DNA of 64,000 nt from Schoenobius gigantellus (taxonomy: Eukaryota; Arthropoda; Insecta; Lepidoptera; Crambidae): positions 32,583,929-32,647,928 of the forward strand of contig OZ012544.1 of assembly GCA_963935595.1 (NCBI GenBank). Reading direction: 5' to 3'. The notes beneath the pieces are model-generated. The model saw only the letters and a program-made list of their open reading frames with translations, was not told the origin of the DNA and made no database searches. This document shows positions 34,701-45,454 of the stretch, one piece after another. A program made the translations under genes and the position numbers. Position 1 is the stretch's first letter, and every line of letters starts with the position of its first letter.

Positions 34701-35660
34701 ATACGTAGGAATACTTGATCCATTAGCAACAAATAGTAGCCAGTATCCATTAACAGCCAGAAAACACATCTTCGTTTGCTTGTCCGTTACAAAAAGGCGG
34801 CCTGGTGTGCTTGGGCAGTCGTTAGCCGCTACTTCCGGCTGCCATTCGTGTTTTCCGCCATCTTCGCATCGTAAGAACATGGTGTCGTACACTTGAGAGC
34901 TCGACTTCCGAATCTGTAATGATACCAGCAGTAACCATTTCCAGAAGATTTAGAACGCTGCCGGCTGCGATTGCGGTTTTGGGATGTGCTTCTGCTGTTT
35001 CCACGGCCGAACTGCCTATTACAGGCACGTGAGCTGTGAATCTGTCCTTTTAGGGCTGCTATTTCCCGTGTGAGCTCCGCCATCTGCTTCGCCATTACGC
35101 TCATAACGTCGCTGCGGCTGGGTTCAACACTAGCCACTACCTAGGTAACTGGGGCGATCTCATACACCTTATCCGCGAGTTCCGCTATTGCTTCCAGGGT
35201 CCCGGTCTGCGTAGCCACCACTGTCTGTATGCTTTGCGGCAAACGGCTTGACCACAAAGTGCGTAGAAATGAGTCAGGAATGTTGTCTCCGGCCAATGTC
35301 TGCAGATGTCGTAAAAACTGGGATGGCTTACGATCACCTAACTCTTCATGAATGAGCAACTGCTTCACCTTCTTTTCTTGTGACGCGGAGAGTCGCTTGA
35401 TTAATTCTGTCTTCAATTTCTCGTACTTGTTTTCGGCGGGTGGGGAAACAATGATGTCCTTTACCTCAGCGGCGTATTGTTGATCCAATTGCGCAACAAC
35501 GTGGTAAAACTTCGTAATATCGGCTAATAAATTGGCCTTCTATTTGAGCAAACCATAGGCCAGGCTCTTGCGCCCAAAACGGTGGTATTTTCAACCCGAC
35601 TTTACAGACTTCCTCTGAATATTGCGTTATCTTACTATTTTCCATAGTAGCGCTAAACAA
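31767..35660 (-). pseudogene. gypsy-A gag and pol, broken
   Basis: Polyprotein genes of a Ty3/gypsy retrotransposon. Gag is 35660-34829, in two frames. Its C-terminal zinc-binding pattern CWYHYRFG...C...C is of the insect gypsy type. Pol then runs in another frame with TAA stops at 33558-33560 and 33303-33305. RT shows YPIRHI, DLVKAYNQ and FLDDILIF. RNase H shows YTDASDSSVGAAL and YTDHKPLTYVF. Integrase has HHCC (HRLSHPG...CVDCQRSK) and D,D,E in HMDIVGP, TTDRGRQFE and NGMVERVH. The protease that should precede RT has lost its DTG active site: the frame passes from FVTDKQTKM straight to the ANGSSIPTYG flap region. No env gene is seen. Confidence 0.9.
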
Positions 35661-36173
35661 TTTTCAAAATTATTTCAGCAATGTACTCACGCGCTCTAAT
35701 CGGGGTCACCAATATAGGAAACCAAAGTCGCTTTTGAATTCTTACCAGCGGTTTACTTCGATAATATACTATTTACAATAAAAGCGTAGCAAAAGAATTT
35801 AAACAAAAATAATTACAGCGAAAATATTCATAACAGGATAACAAGTCCAAACTGTATCTAGGGGTGGAAGTCTCGACATAGATAACGATCGTTATCTTTT
35901 GTCGATAAGTTGTAGTGTCTTTTCTAGCTAATCTATCAAAATATGGAAAGAATTTAAAATTGGGAAATGAAATCAAAATTATTCCTTATATTAGTACAAT
36001 ATGCTTTATTCAGTAACATGGTTGGAGATGGAGAGGATTTTGTGTGATAGATATAACACTCCCAAGAAACACAGAAGTAGAATATAAGTTAAATATATTT
36101 ACGGATTTCGTACAAGCAATGACAATGAATATTGAATGACAACCATAAAGTATAAAACAGATTGACAAGGCTC

Positions 36174-38102
36174 TTAATTTAAGTGTGACAAGCTGATGAT
36201 TATTCCAAAAACTCTAATCATGCTAAGATCAGTTTTCTTTCTAGACCAAGCTTCCTCAGGAGTCATATTCTTTACCGCTAATGTCGGAGAACGATTCTTC
36301 AAATACACGGCGGTATTTACAGCCTCAGCCCAATATTTGTTGCTTAGTTGAGCTTCTTGAAGCATACATCGTCCCTTTTCAACAATAGTGCGATTCGCCC
36401 GCTCGGCAACACCATTCTGCTGCGGTGTATATTGAATAGTTAATTGATGATGGATACCGTTACTTTTCAAAAAGTATTCCATGTCACGATTAACAAACTC
36501 ACTACCAATTTCCGACCTAATATTTTTAAATCTTTTACCAGTCTGATTCTCTGCTAATAATTTAAATTCTTTCAATTTTTGTAACACTTCCGTCTTTTGT
36601 TTCAAAAAATAAACAAAGGTTTTTCGCGTTTTATCGTCAATCAGTGTCATAAAATATTTATAACCACCATATGATTCTACAGACATAGGACCGCATAAAT
36701 CTGTATGAATTAACTCTAGTACCTCTGTTGCTCTCGAAGCTTGATTTTTTTGAAACGCTAGTCTAGTTTGTTTGCCCAGCAAACAATCCGCGCATTCAAT
36801 TTTATCAGGACAGTTGTTAAAACTTACCCCAATCGCCATTTTGTCACGTAAAAGTTTTAAATTACGTACACCTAGATGTGCCATCCTCCGATGCCATAAT
36901 CTCATTTCAGAATTGGATGTCGTAGATAAAGCTGTTCCCTGTAAACAGTTTTTAAGTTTATATACACCCCTATCCAACACACCTTTGACAATAACTTTGC
37001 CAGACAGACTTATGTCACAACCATCAGATCTAAACTCTACTGTATGACCTTTATTTACAATTGTACTAACGCTAAGTAAATTATTCGATAAACTGGGTAC
37101 ATACCAGACATCATTTACAGTTAAGCTTAACCTATTTAGATCAGAGATCCTATTTAGATACAGATCCCATACATTCCGCAAAAACTTTTTCTCCATTAGC
37201 ACACGTTATTTCTCTCTTATCTATTGCCTTAATATTACTTAACCATGCACTGTTATTAGTCATGTGATTAGAAGCACCAGAGTCTATAATCCACTCATTG
37301 CTTGCTTGCTTATCACTGGTCGCAAAAGCAAAAGCATTCATTGCATTTCCCTTCTTCTTCGGATTCTGTGGACATTCTATCGCCTTATGTAGCCCTTCAC
37401 AAATATAACACTTTAACTTCTTTTTGGTGTTACGTTTGTATCTATTATTTCCCGTTTTTGCAGATAAAGCAGAAGTAGATGGCATTGAATCATCGAGTCT
37501 TCAAATTGCAAAAGTTTCATTTTTACGAAATCTGTAGTCAAGGTTTCCTCTCTTCCTTCTAAAGCTAGTCGTAATGATTGATACTTCTCAGTAAGTCCTT
37601 GTAACATAAGAGTCGCAACAAGTTCGTCGTCTATCTCTTTGCCTAGATCTCTAAGTTGCTGCGCAACTGTCAGAATTTCCGTCACATGCTCTCGCATTGT
37701 CGGAAATCTTTCTAACCTTAAGCTGACTAATTTCGATAAAAGTCTGCATCTGTTATTTAGGCCCTTATCTTGAAACGCAGCTTTTAAAGCATCCCACGCT
37801 TCTTTGGCTGTTTTTGCATTTCTAACATGTACGAGACATTCAGGCTTTACCATCAAGCATATTCGAACTCTCGCTTTTTGGTCGCATCTAACATCTACAG
37901 CGTTACTAGGGTCTGGAGCTCTCTCTGTATATTCCCATAGCTCTTCATGGATTAGTTGTAATTCCATGAGAAATTTCCAATTGCCATAGTTTGAGCTTCC
38001 TTCGAGTTTCTCAAATGTAGCCAAACTCATAGTTTTATCGGTACTAGCTACTTCAGATTTGACTTCTCTAAGTTTATCCGAATCTAAGCTCATATTTATC
38101 AT
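36174..38102 (-). pseudogene. copia-B gag-protease-integrase, RT/RNase H deleted
   Basis: The gag frame from 38102 (MINMSLDSDKL…) is shifted near 37480. The next frame holds a zinc knuckle CYICEGLHKAIEC and protease WIIDSGASNHM. A second shift near 37170-37200 returns to the first frame for integrase. HHCC is present (HRRMAHLG...CADCLLGK). The D,D,E triad reads HTDLCGP, then RSEIGSE, then NGVAERANRT, so the second Asp is changed to Glu. Sequence stops at IRVFG and reads on into LTR bases. The knuckle also has one residue fewer than CX2CX4HX4C. This copy cannot make an active integrase or polymerase. Confidence 0.9.
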
Positions 38103-38195
38103 TACTTACTTATTCTGGCATCTTTCGGCAAGCCCATAACCTGTGATAGATATAACACTCCAAAGAAACACAGAAGTAGAATATAAGTTAAATAT

Positions 38196-40144
38196 CACCT
38201 TTTCGTTTTGCACCAGTTTCTCAGGATGAGGTTAAAAAAATTATACTGGCAATTAAATCTAATGCAGTTGGGTGTGACAATATAAGCCGTGATATGATTG
38301 TTCGCATTCTAAGTGGCCTCATCCCGGCTATTGTTCATATAATAAATTTCTCCCTAGAATCTGGAACTTTCCCCTCACAATGGCGCAAAGCTTATGTTCG
38401 TCCTTTACCTAAAATTCCTCATCCTACAAATCTCAATAAGTTTCGTCCAATATCCATCCTTCCTTTCCTCTCTAAAGTTCTAGAAGCTTGCGTCCACAAG
38501 CAATTATCTAAATTCATCTATGAGAACACTCTCGTAAGTAACTTTCAATCAGGCTTTAGACCAGGCCACAGTACAACCTCTGCCCTCCTAAAAGTTACTG
38601 GGGACATTAGATTAGGCATCGAGGACTCCAAGGCAACTGTCTTGGTACTGATAGACTTTTCTAATGCCTTTAATACTGTCAGTCATGAAATTCTTCTCAC
38701 CATGCTATCTTCGTTAATGTTATCTGACGACGTAGTGCAGTGGTTCTCATCTTATCTCCGGTAACGCCAGCAATCAGTCTTAACTGATAATTCTTCATCG
38801 TCCTGGTGCAACCTAGACTCTGGCGTTCCCCAAGGTGGCATTTTATCTCCTCTTCTGTTTTCAATTTTTATAATTTTTATTACTTCCGCCCTTCGCTGTT
38901 CGTATCACCTGTATGCTGATGATCTTCAACTGTATCAACAGGCAAGTATTGACTCCTTAAATGATGCCATCAACCGACTAAACGTGGACCTTCAAAATAT
39001 CAAATTATGGTCAGATAAATTTGGAGTTGCAGTCAACCCGTTGAAATGTCAAGCCCTGATAGTTGGCAGTCCACGGATCATTGCTAAGGTTTGCAATTCA
39101 AATCTTCTGCCACTTATTTATGATGGTACTATTGTCACTGTAAGTAGTCACGTAAAGGACCTCGGTTTGCACATCGACTCTGCGCTGAATTGGCGAGTTC
39201 AAATAGCTACCGTCTGCAAACGTGTTAACGGAACGCTACGATCTCTCTATCGCCTCAAGAGCCTACTGCTGTCTAAAACCAAAGCGATGCTAGTCCAAAC
39301 CCAAATTTTTCCCATAATCGACTATGGTGATGTGTGCTATCTTGACCTCAATGTAGATTTGCTGTATAGAGTTGATCGTTTGTTGAACAGCTGCATTCGT
39401 TTCGTGTTCAACCTTAGAAAGTATGATCACGTGTCTGCCCACCGCCAACTTCTATGCTGGATGCCCATCCGACAACGTCGAAAGATGAGGGCTTTAACCA
39501 CTCTTTACTCCATTCCCCAAATGCCCCAACTTATCTCACATCCCATTTTCAGTACTTATGTACATCTCATGATAGAGGTCTCCGCTCTTCGTCAAATCGA
39601 CTACTCAAATGTCCTTCCCATCACACAGATATATTTCACTCCTCCTTCTTTGTGCAAGCAATTCTCTTTTGGAACATGCTCCTACCCGATATTAGAATGT
39701 CCACTAGTCCTTATGCCTTCAAGAAGCGGCTACGCAAATGGCTTTCGTAGAATTCTCAGAACGATTAAATAGCAGATTTCTTAAGTTCTCCCTTTGTTGA
39801 TGATTGTATATATATTATATCAATATATATATATATATATATTTATATAATGTTAGTAAGTATATACGTATTTATTTATAATAGTAATTATGATAATATG
39901 TAGGCTTTATATATATATAGTATAGTTTGTATGCGCGTTTAATATATATATTATAATATAGTTCACATAGATTATATATGCGTAGGTATTTGTTATTTCA
40001 ATGAAATGGATCCGATATGTTGTACATCTACCTTGATAGTCTCTTAACTACCCTAAGGTCCACTGGCAGAAAATGCCAAATGGCATTAAGTCCGCCTTTG
40101 TACACTCTATGTAGGTACATAAAGCATTAAATAAATAAATAAAT
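38196..40144 (+). mobile_element. 5'-truncated CR1/Jockey-group LINE inside the copia-B LTR
   Basis: Flanked by the 6-bp duplication AAATAT (38190-38195 and 40145-40150), and ends with an (AAAT)n-type tail. It starts abruptly within the RT lead-in, at a point matching about 27037 of LINE-A. The 3' UTR contains gcattaagtccgcctttgta, a word I associate with lepidopteran CR1-like LINEs, and AT-rich microsatellites at 39805-39960. Target duplication plus tail prove retrotransposition into the LTR. Confidence 0.92.
38202..39770 (+). pseudogene. truncated LINE reverse transcriptase
   Basis: The C-terminal two thirds of a LINE ORF2. It shows KFRPISILPFLSKVLE, the motif-A core VLVLIDFSNAFNTVSH, a stop at 38762-38764 after SSYLR, SGVPQGGILSPLLFS, and YADDLQLY in another frame. 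Then VNPLKCQALIVGS to the C-terminal region, shifted again near 39500-39530. It resembles LINE-A ORF2 block by block but is clearly diverged. It lacks endonuclease and so cannot move by itself. Confidence 0.88.
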
Positions 40145-40958
40145 AAATATATTTACGGATTTCGTACAAGCAATGACAATGAATATTGAATGACAACCAT
40201 AAAGTATAAAACAGATTGACAAGGCTCTTAATTTAAGTGTGACAAGCTGATGATTATAATAAATACAAAGCAATATAAAACCTACACGTTCTTACATTTT
40301 GCCGACTACGCCGATTTCTAGCGACTGTTCGTCGCTAGAAATACCATGTTCGGTGCTCAAGAGCAAACAGATTCCAAGCTAAATATGCTTCCGCCATCAT
40401 AAAAAATATTAAATTTTATAAGTTAATGTTATTAATGGCATGAGCTTTTGTTGTACAACTCGTACAGCCTATGCCAGTTAGCGACGAACATCGTAATGCT
40501 TTGCGAGATATCAAAAAGGCTCGCTATGAAATCGTTAATTTGACAGTTTTTTCGATAAGTTAGCGACAAAAATCGATAGGTTTGCGTTAATTTTCATGTC
40601 GAGAATTGCATTTATGGCCAAGTAAATGTCGTTATATGTAACTGAATAAAGCATATTGTTGTACTAATATAAGAAATAATTTTGTTATCTTTTCCCAATT
40701 TTAAATTCTTATCATATTTTGATAAATTAGCTAGAAAAGACACTACAACTTATCGACAAAAATCGCAAAGTTTACGATCGTTATATATGTCGAGACTTCT
40801 GCCCCTCAATGAACCGCGTATGCCTGGCTACAGCCAAACGAACCAACAAAATAAAAAGTATTTTACACAAAACAAAAATATTAAAATTCTAAATATAGGC
40901 GACGCTACACAGGTACATACCATGTGGTCACAATATAATGACAACGAAAATTACTTAT

Positions 40959-41181
40959 TGTGAAGACTGCAAGTCTGTCTATGATAACTGATGACATGAC
41001 GCTGTCATGGAACGAATGTTTGTTTTTATAATTGTGTAAATACATTGTGACAAAAATATTGTTGTGAATTTATTAATAAAATATTCTTCGTTTACTTCAA
41101 CTAAATGTATTTCATTTAAGTTAGAGCTTGCATCATATGAAGGCATCAAGAAGTATAAAAGTAAGTCTATTAAACTTCACA
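40959..41181 (+). repeat. copia-C 5' LTR
   Basis: 223 bp, beginning TGTGAAGACTGC and ending CTTCACA. It gives the uninterrupted reference used to define the insertion in the 3' LTR. Confidence 0.9.
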
Positions 41182-41256
41182 TGGTAGCAGAGCGAAACAA
41201 CCAAGTGGTAATAGGGCAAGTTGCCCCGTGTTGGACCTGTTCAATTATAAAGAAAT

Positions 41257-44200
41257 ATGTCGGCGACAAAAATCCCACCACTAGGAAAGGAAAATTATGA
41301 TACATGGGCGATACACGCAAAAGCATTGCTAATAAAAAGCAAGCTTTGGAAGTATGTAAAGAAATCCCCAGATGAAAAATCATCACAAGAAGACATTGAA
41401 GGCGACAAAATTGCAAAAGCTGAATTACTGCTCCTGATCTCCGCTTCTGAACTTAAACAAGTTAAGAAATGTAAAACTGCAAAAGAGGTCTGGGACACAC
41501 TGGATTCAATCTACGCAAGTAAGGGTCCAGCTAGAAAAGCAGCATTACTTAAGGAACTGATCCTATTAAAACTAATCAAAAACGATGTCCGTGAACACCT
41601 CAATAAATTCATGGATATAGTTGACAAGCTGCAAGACCTTGGAATAGAAATAAACTGTGAGTTACTTACCATTATGATGCTGTACAGTCTGAGCGAAGAA
41701 TACGAAAACTTCCGAATAGCTATCGAAACACAAGACAGTTTGCCTACTCCAGATAAACTGAGAACCAAAATAATAGAAGAGAGTGATGCAAGACGTCGCA
41801 ATTCTAGCCAACCAGGTACAAGCTCCGATAATGATAACGACGAAGAAAAAGACGAAGAAGCGCTGTACGCATTTTGCAAAAAGGTCGCAAAAAGGTCACA
41901 GAACTTACAAATACTGGTCTAAAGGTAAAAACCTAAACAAAAAGAAGACCAAGACTGAATTTGATCCAAAAAACAATTTCTGTTGCTATCTGAGCAATGA
42001 ATATATGAAAAAAGGGTGGATTCTTGACAGCGGGTGCAATACTCACATGACAAACTCAACAAAGCCTTTCAAGAAACTAAACAAAGTCTCAAGAACCCTA
42101 AGACTAGCATCTAATGATCAGACAACTAAAATAGAAGGAATGGGACCTGCAGAAATAGAAATAAAACAAGGGACAATCGGACTCTCCAATGCTCTTTATG
42201 GTACATAAAGAGCATTGGAGAAACTGTGCGCAAATTTATTATCCGTCGGACAAATGACTGATGCTGAACAAACAGTTCTATTTACAAAAACAAAGGCTGT
42301 CATTAAAGACACAATTAGAGGAGTCGAAGCACAAGCTGAAAGAGGACCAGATGGTCTCTATTACTTTAAGACAATCAAAAATGAAATAAATCGACGAGAA
42401 TCCGAAGCAAACGTCATAAAAGATACCGAATTTAAAGATGAAGAGGACCAAACAGTTAACCGCCAAAAACCGAATAAAAATAATGATGTCAAAAACGTAA
42501 ATAATGAAGACATCATAGATTGGCACAGAAAACTAGGTCATATGAACGAAAAGGATATGAAATATGCAAAGAAAAATGAAAGTCTCATTGGATTAGATTT
42601 TGATACAAGATCTTCTCTCGGAGATTGTGAAATCTGCATCCAATCCAAATTAAGCATAACTCCTGCGAAAACAAATATTAAAACAGCTTCTCGTACTGCA
42701 AAACGCCTTGAGATCGTCCACAGTGACGTTGCGGACCGATTCGAACATCATCTTTAGAAGGAAAGAAATACATAGTCACTTTCATTGATGACTATAGCCG
42801 CTATTGTAAAGTATATTTTATAAAAAACAAAAACGAAGTTCTTGAGAAATTCAAAGAATATAAACAAGAAGTAGAGAACTATACTGAAACAAAAATAAAA
42901 TGCCTACAAAGCGACAATGGTACAGAGTACTGTAATGAAAAATGTAACTTATTCCTGAAAGAAAATGGCATAACACGTCGTCTTACGGTTCCATACACTC
43001 CCAATCAAAACGGGATTGCTGAAAGAAAGAACAGAACCTTAATAGAGAAAGCGAGATGCATGATATTAGAATCTAAAGCGCCAATGTTTCTCTGGCCTGA
43101 AGCCGTCTTTACTGCAAACTACCTATGTAATAGAAGTATTAACCAAAGCCTTGGAGGTGCGACACCATTCAAAAAATGGGTCGGTAGAAAACCTTGTGTT
43201 AATCATCTATATGTCTTTGGAGCAAAGTCATTTGTTCTCAAAAAAGATAAATTAAGTCACAAATTTTCTTCAAAGGCTACGATTGGTATGTTTGCTGGCT
43301 ATTCAGAGATAAGAAAAGCATTTAGAATATATGTTTCAAATGTGAAACGTGTCATTAGCGCAAAAGATATAAAAGTTGTAAAGAAGATGCTATATGATGG
43401 GTCAACACAAGACACTTCAGGTTTGGAAATAGAGACTAACTCAAATGAAAATAAAAATAATGAAAATATGCATGATAAACATGTGATACAAAATGATATG
43501 GTTGACTACATACATCATGAAAATAGCAATGATGATGATAATAATGATAGTGTTTCGGCTGATACAATAAATGAAAATAATGAGTTTCGATATGAAACGT
43601 CATCAGAAGACATAGAAAGAAATGATTATGATGAAAATGCGGATGTCGAACCTGAACAAGGATATGAAAATGATGCTCTCGACCAAACTATAACATTCAG
43701 AGTGAAATAAACGAATTAAGTGACAGTAGAAATGAGGTCAATGAATCTGTAAATGAAAATGACCAATCACACGAGACTAGATTATTAAGGATGAATCTTA
43801 GAGACAGAACACAGATTCAACCTCCAAAGAAGTTTGAAGACTATGTCCTGACTGCCATAGAATCAGAAAAACCTATGGAGCCCCAGTCATACAAGGAGGC
43901 TATGGCTAGCAAAGATAAATCCAAATGGCTAGAAGCCATGCACAGTGAGTTAACTTCATTAAATGAAAACCAAACTTGGGAACTCACTGATCTGCCAGAA
44001 GGTAAAAAACCATTGCAATGCAAGTGGGTTTATAAGGTTAAAACAAACCCAGATGGGTCTATTGAAAGGTTTAAAGCAAGATTAGTTGTAAAAGGCTTCA
44101 CTTAAAAACCAGGTACAGACTATGAGAAAACTTTTAGTCCTGTGGTACGCCTAAGTACTGTACGAGCCATATTAGGACTGACTGCTCAAGAAAATTTAGC

Positions 44201-45412
44201 ACTACAACAGTTTGACGTATCAACTGCATTCTTGAATGGATCAGTCAAAGAAGAAATATATATGGCACAGCCTGATGGGTACAAAGATGGAACTCAGAAA
44301 GAGTGTGCAAACTAAAAAGAAGTCTTTATGGACTGAAACAAGCGCCATTATGCTGGAATACATGCATTTCTGATTTTCTAATAGAAACTGGTTTCAAAAG
44401 AAGCATTCATGATCCTTGCCTTTACATAAAAAATCATGTCTTGATTGCTTTATACGTAGATGATGGACTTGTAGCCTCTAAAAATGAAATTGTTGGAAAA
44501 ATGTTTATTGAACAGCTCAAAAAACGATTTAAAATTACAACTAAACCAGCATCCTACTTTCTAGGCATGGAAATTACTAAAAGAGATGATGGTGTAATAA
44601 CAATGGATCAAAGAGCTTATACTAAAAAGATTCTGCAAAAGTATGGTATGGCAAACTGTAAGTCGGCACCAACTCCTGCTGCCAAAATTACTCGGCAAGA
44701 ATTGGAAGAAGAAAATGAACCTGAAGATAGTAAGTTCCCGTACCGACAAGCGGTAGGTGCTCTGGCCTACCTAATGGTTGCCACGAGACCAGATATATGT
44801 TTTGCAGTCAGTGTTGTATCCAGGCACCTCGAAAATCCAACAAAATTAGACGTTAAAAATGTCAAACGAATATTCAGGTACCTTAAAGGAACCATTGAAA
44901 TGGGTTTGATTTTCAAAAGATCGGGAGACGATGTACTGCACGGATACAGTGACGCAGATTATGGTGGAGATAACAATACTGGGCACTCCACTACAGGGAT
45001 GGTTTTCATGTACCATGGACCAGTCATGTGGAAAAGCCAGAAACAAAATAATGTAGCTATCTCATCAACAGAGGCGGAACTCATGGCTCTGACAGAAACA
45101 GCCAAAGAGGTGATTTGGCTAAAGGGAGTGCTCAAAGATCTCAACAAATTGAATGGGATTCCAGTTATCTACGTTGATAATGAATCAGCCATAAAACTGG
45201 CAGAGAATCCTCCTTATGAATTCCATCGACGGACAAAACATATCAAGTTGAAACACTTTTTCGTGCGCGAATGCGTAACAAACAAAGAGCTACGCATCAA
45301 ACAAGTGCCAACGGAACTGCAGCTGGCAGACATATTCACCAAACCTCTACACGGTCCAAGGCTGCAGCAACTCAGCAAGAGAATTGGTCTTGAAAAAATC
45401 TTTCGTTCCTAA
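41257..45412 (+). pseudogene. copia-C gag-pol with several frameshifts
   Basis: Gag starts at 41257 (MSATKIPPLGKENYDTW), clearly related to copia-A gag. The frame shifts near 41880-41920, and the zinc knuckle is not recognisable there. Protease is ILDSGCNTHM near 42020. A hairpin at 42183-42221 adds a stop. Integrase has WHRKLGHMN...CEICIQSK, then HSDV, QSDNGTEY and NGIAERKNRT across a further shift near 42730. The RT lead-in has QCKWVYKVKTNPDG, with a TAA at 44103-44105. RT continues as QFDVSTAFLNG, shifts near 44300, then shows SLYGLKQ and LYVDDGL. RNase H has YSDADYGG, SSTEAEL and YVDNESA. All domains are represented, but the gene is dead in at least five places. Confidence 0.92.
42183..42221. 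repeat. perfect hairpin (18-bp arms, 3-nt loop) inside copia-C pol
   Basis: Arms 42183-42200 (ctccaatgctctttatg…) and 42204-42221 are perfect reverse complements around gta. In copia proteins this position normally reads straight from the ALY word to the NLLSV word. Here an inverted copy of the preceding bases, with a stop codon, has been inserted. Confidence 0.88.
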
Positions 45413-45454
45413 AAGGTCGGAGGATGTGAAGACTGCAAGTCTGTCTATGATAAT

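Larger units (their letters stand above)
36043..40257 (-). mobile_element. copia-B: deleted Ty1/copia element
   Basis: LTRs are 36043-36203 (161 bp) and 38142-38195 plus 40151-40257 (54+107 = 161 bp), with one difference noted. The primer-binding site GGTTATGGGCTTGCC follows the 5' LTR on the minus strand. The gag, protease and integrase regions are present, but RT and RNase H are missing: integrase runs directly into the 3' LTR. No target duplication is visible (ttttg against aataa). The 5' LTR is itself split by a LINE. Confidence 0.9.
35861..40805. mobile_element. TIR/foldback element inside the gypsy-A LTR
   Basis: The left arm starts ggggtggaagtctcgacat (35861). The right arm ends with the near complement (…gtcgagacttctgcccc, 40805). 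Homology between the arms continues for about 150 bp, through gtcgataagttgtagtgtc and ttatattagtacaa. The interior is interrupted by copia-B (36043-40257). What remains (35861-36042, 40258-40805) has no coding capacity, so it was a non-autonomous element of about 0.7 kb. Compared with the other LTR, about 16 bp of gypsy sequence is missing at the insertion point and no clean target duplication is seen. Confidence 0.75.
31497..40914 (-). mobile_element. gypsy-A: Ty3/gypsy retrotransposon carrying nested insertions
   Basis: The outermost element of a nest. The 3' LTR is 31501-31767. The 5' LTR is 35714-35860 plus 40806-40910, split by a 4.9-kb insertion. A 4-bp duplication AGGT flanks the whole at 31497-31500 and 40911-40914. 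On the element strand, a primer-binding region ATTGGTGACCCCGA follows the 5' LTR and a G-rich tract precedes the 3' LTR. The LTRs differ at several positions, so this insertion is older than copia-A or copia-C. Confidence 0.92.

Noticed and set aside
31767..35660. Endogenous retrovirus with an envelope gene
   Set aside because: After integrase the sequence goes straight to the purine tract and 3' LTR. There is no room for an env gene, so it is an ordinary gypsy retrotransposon.
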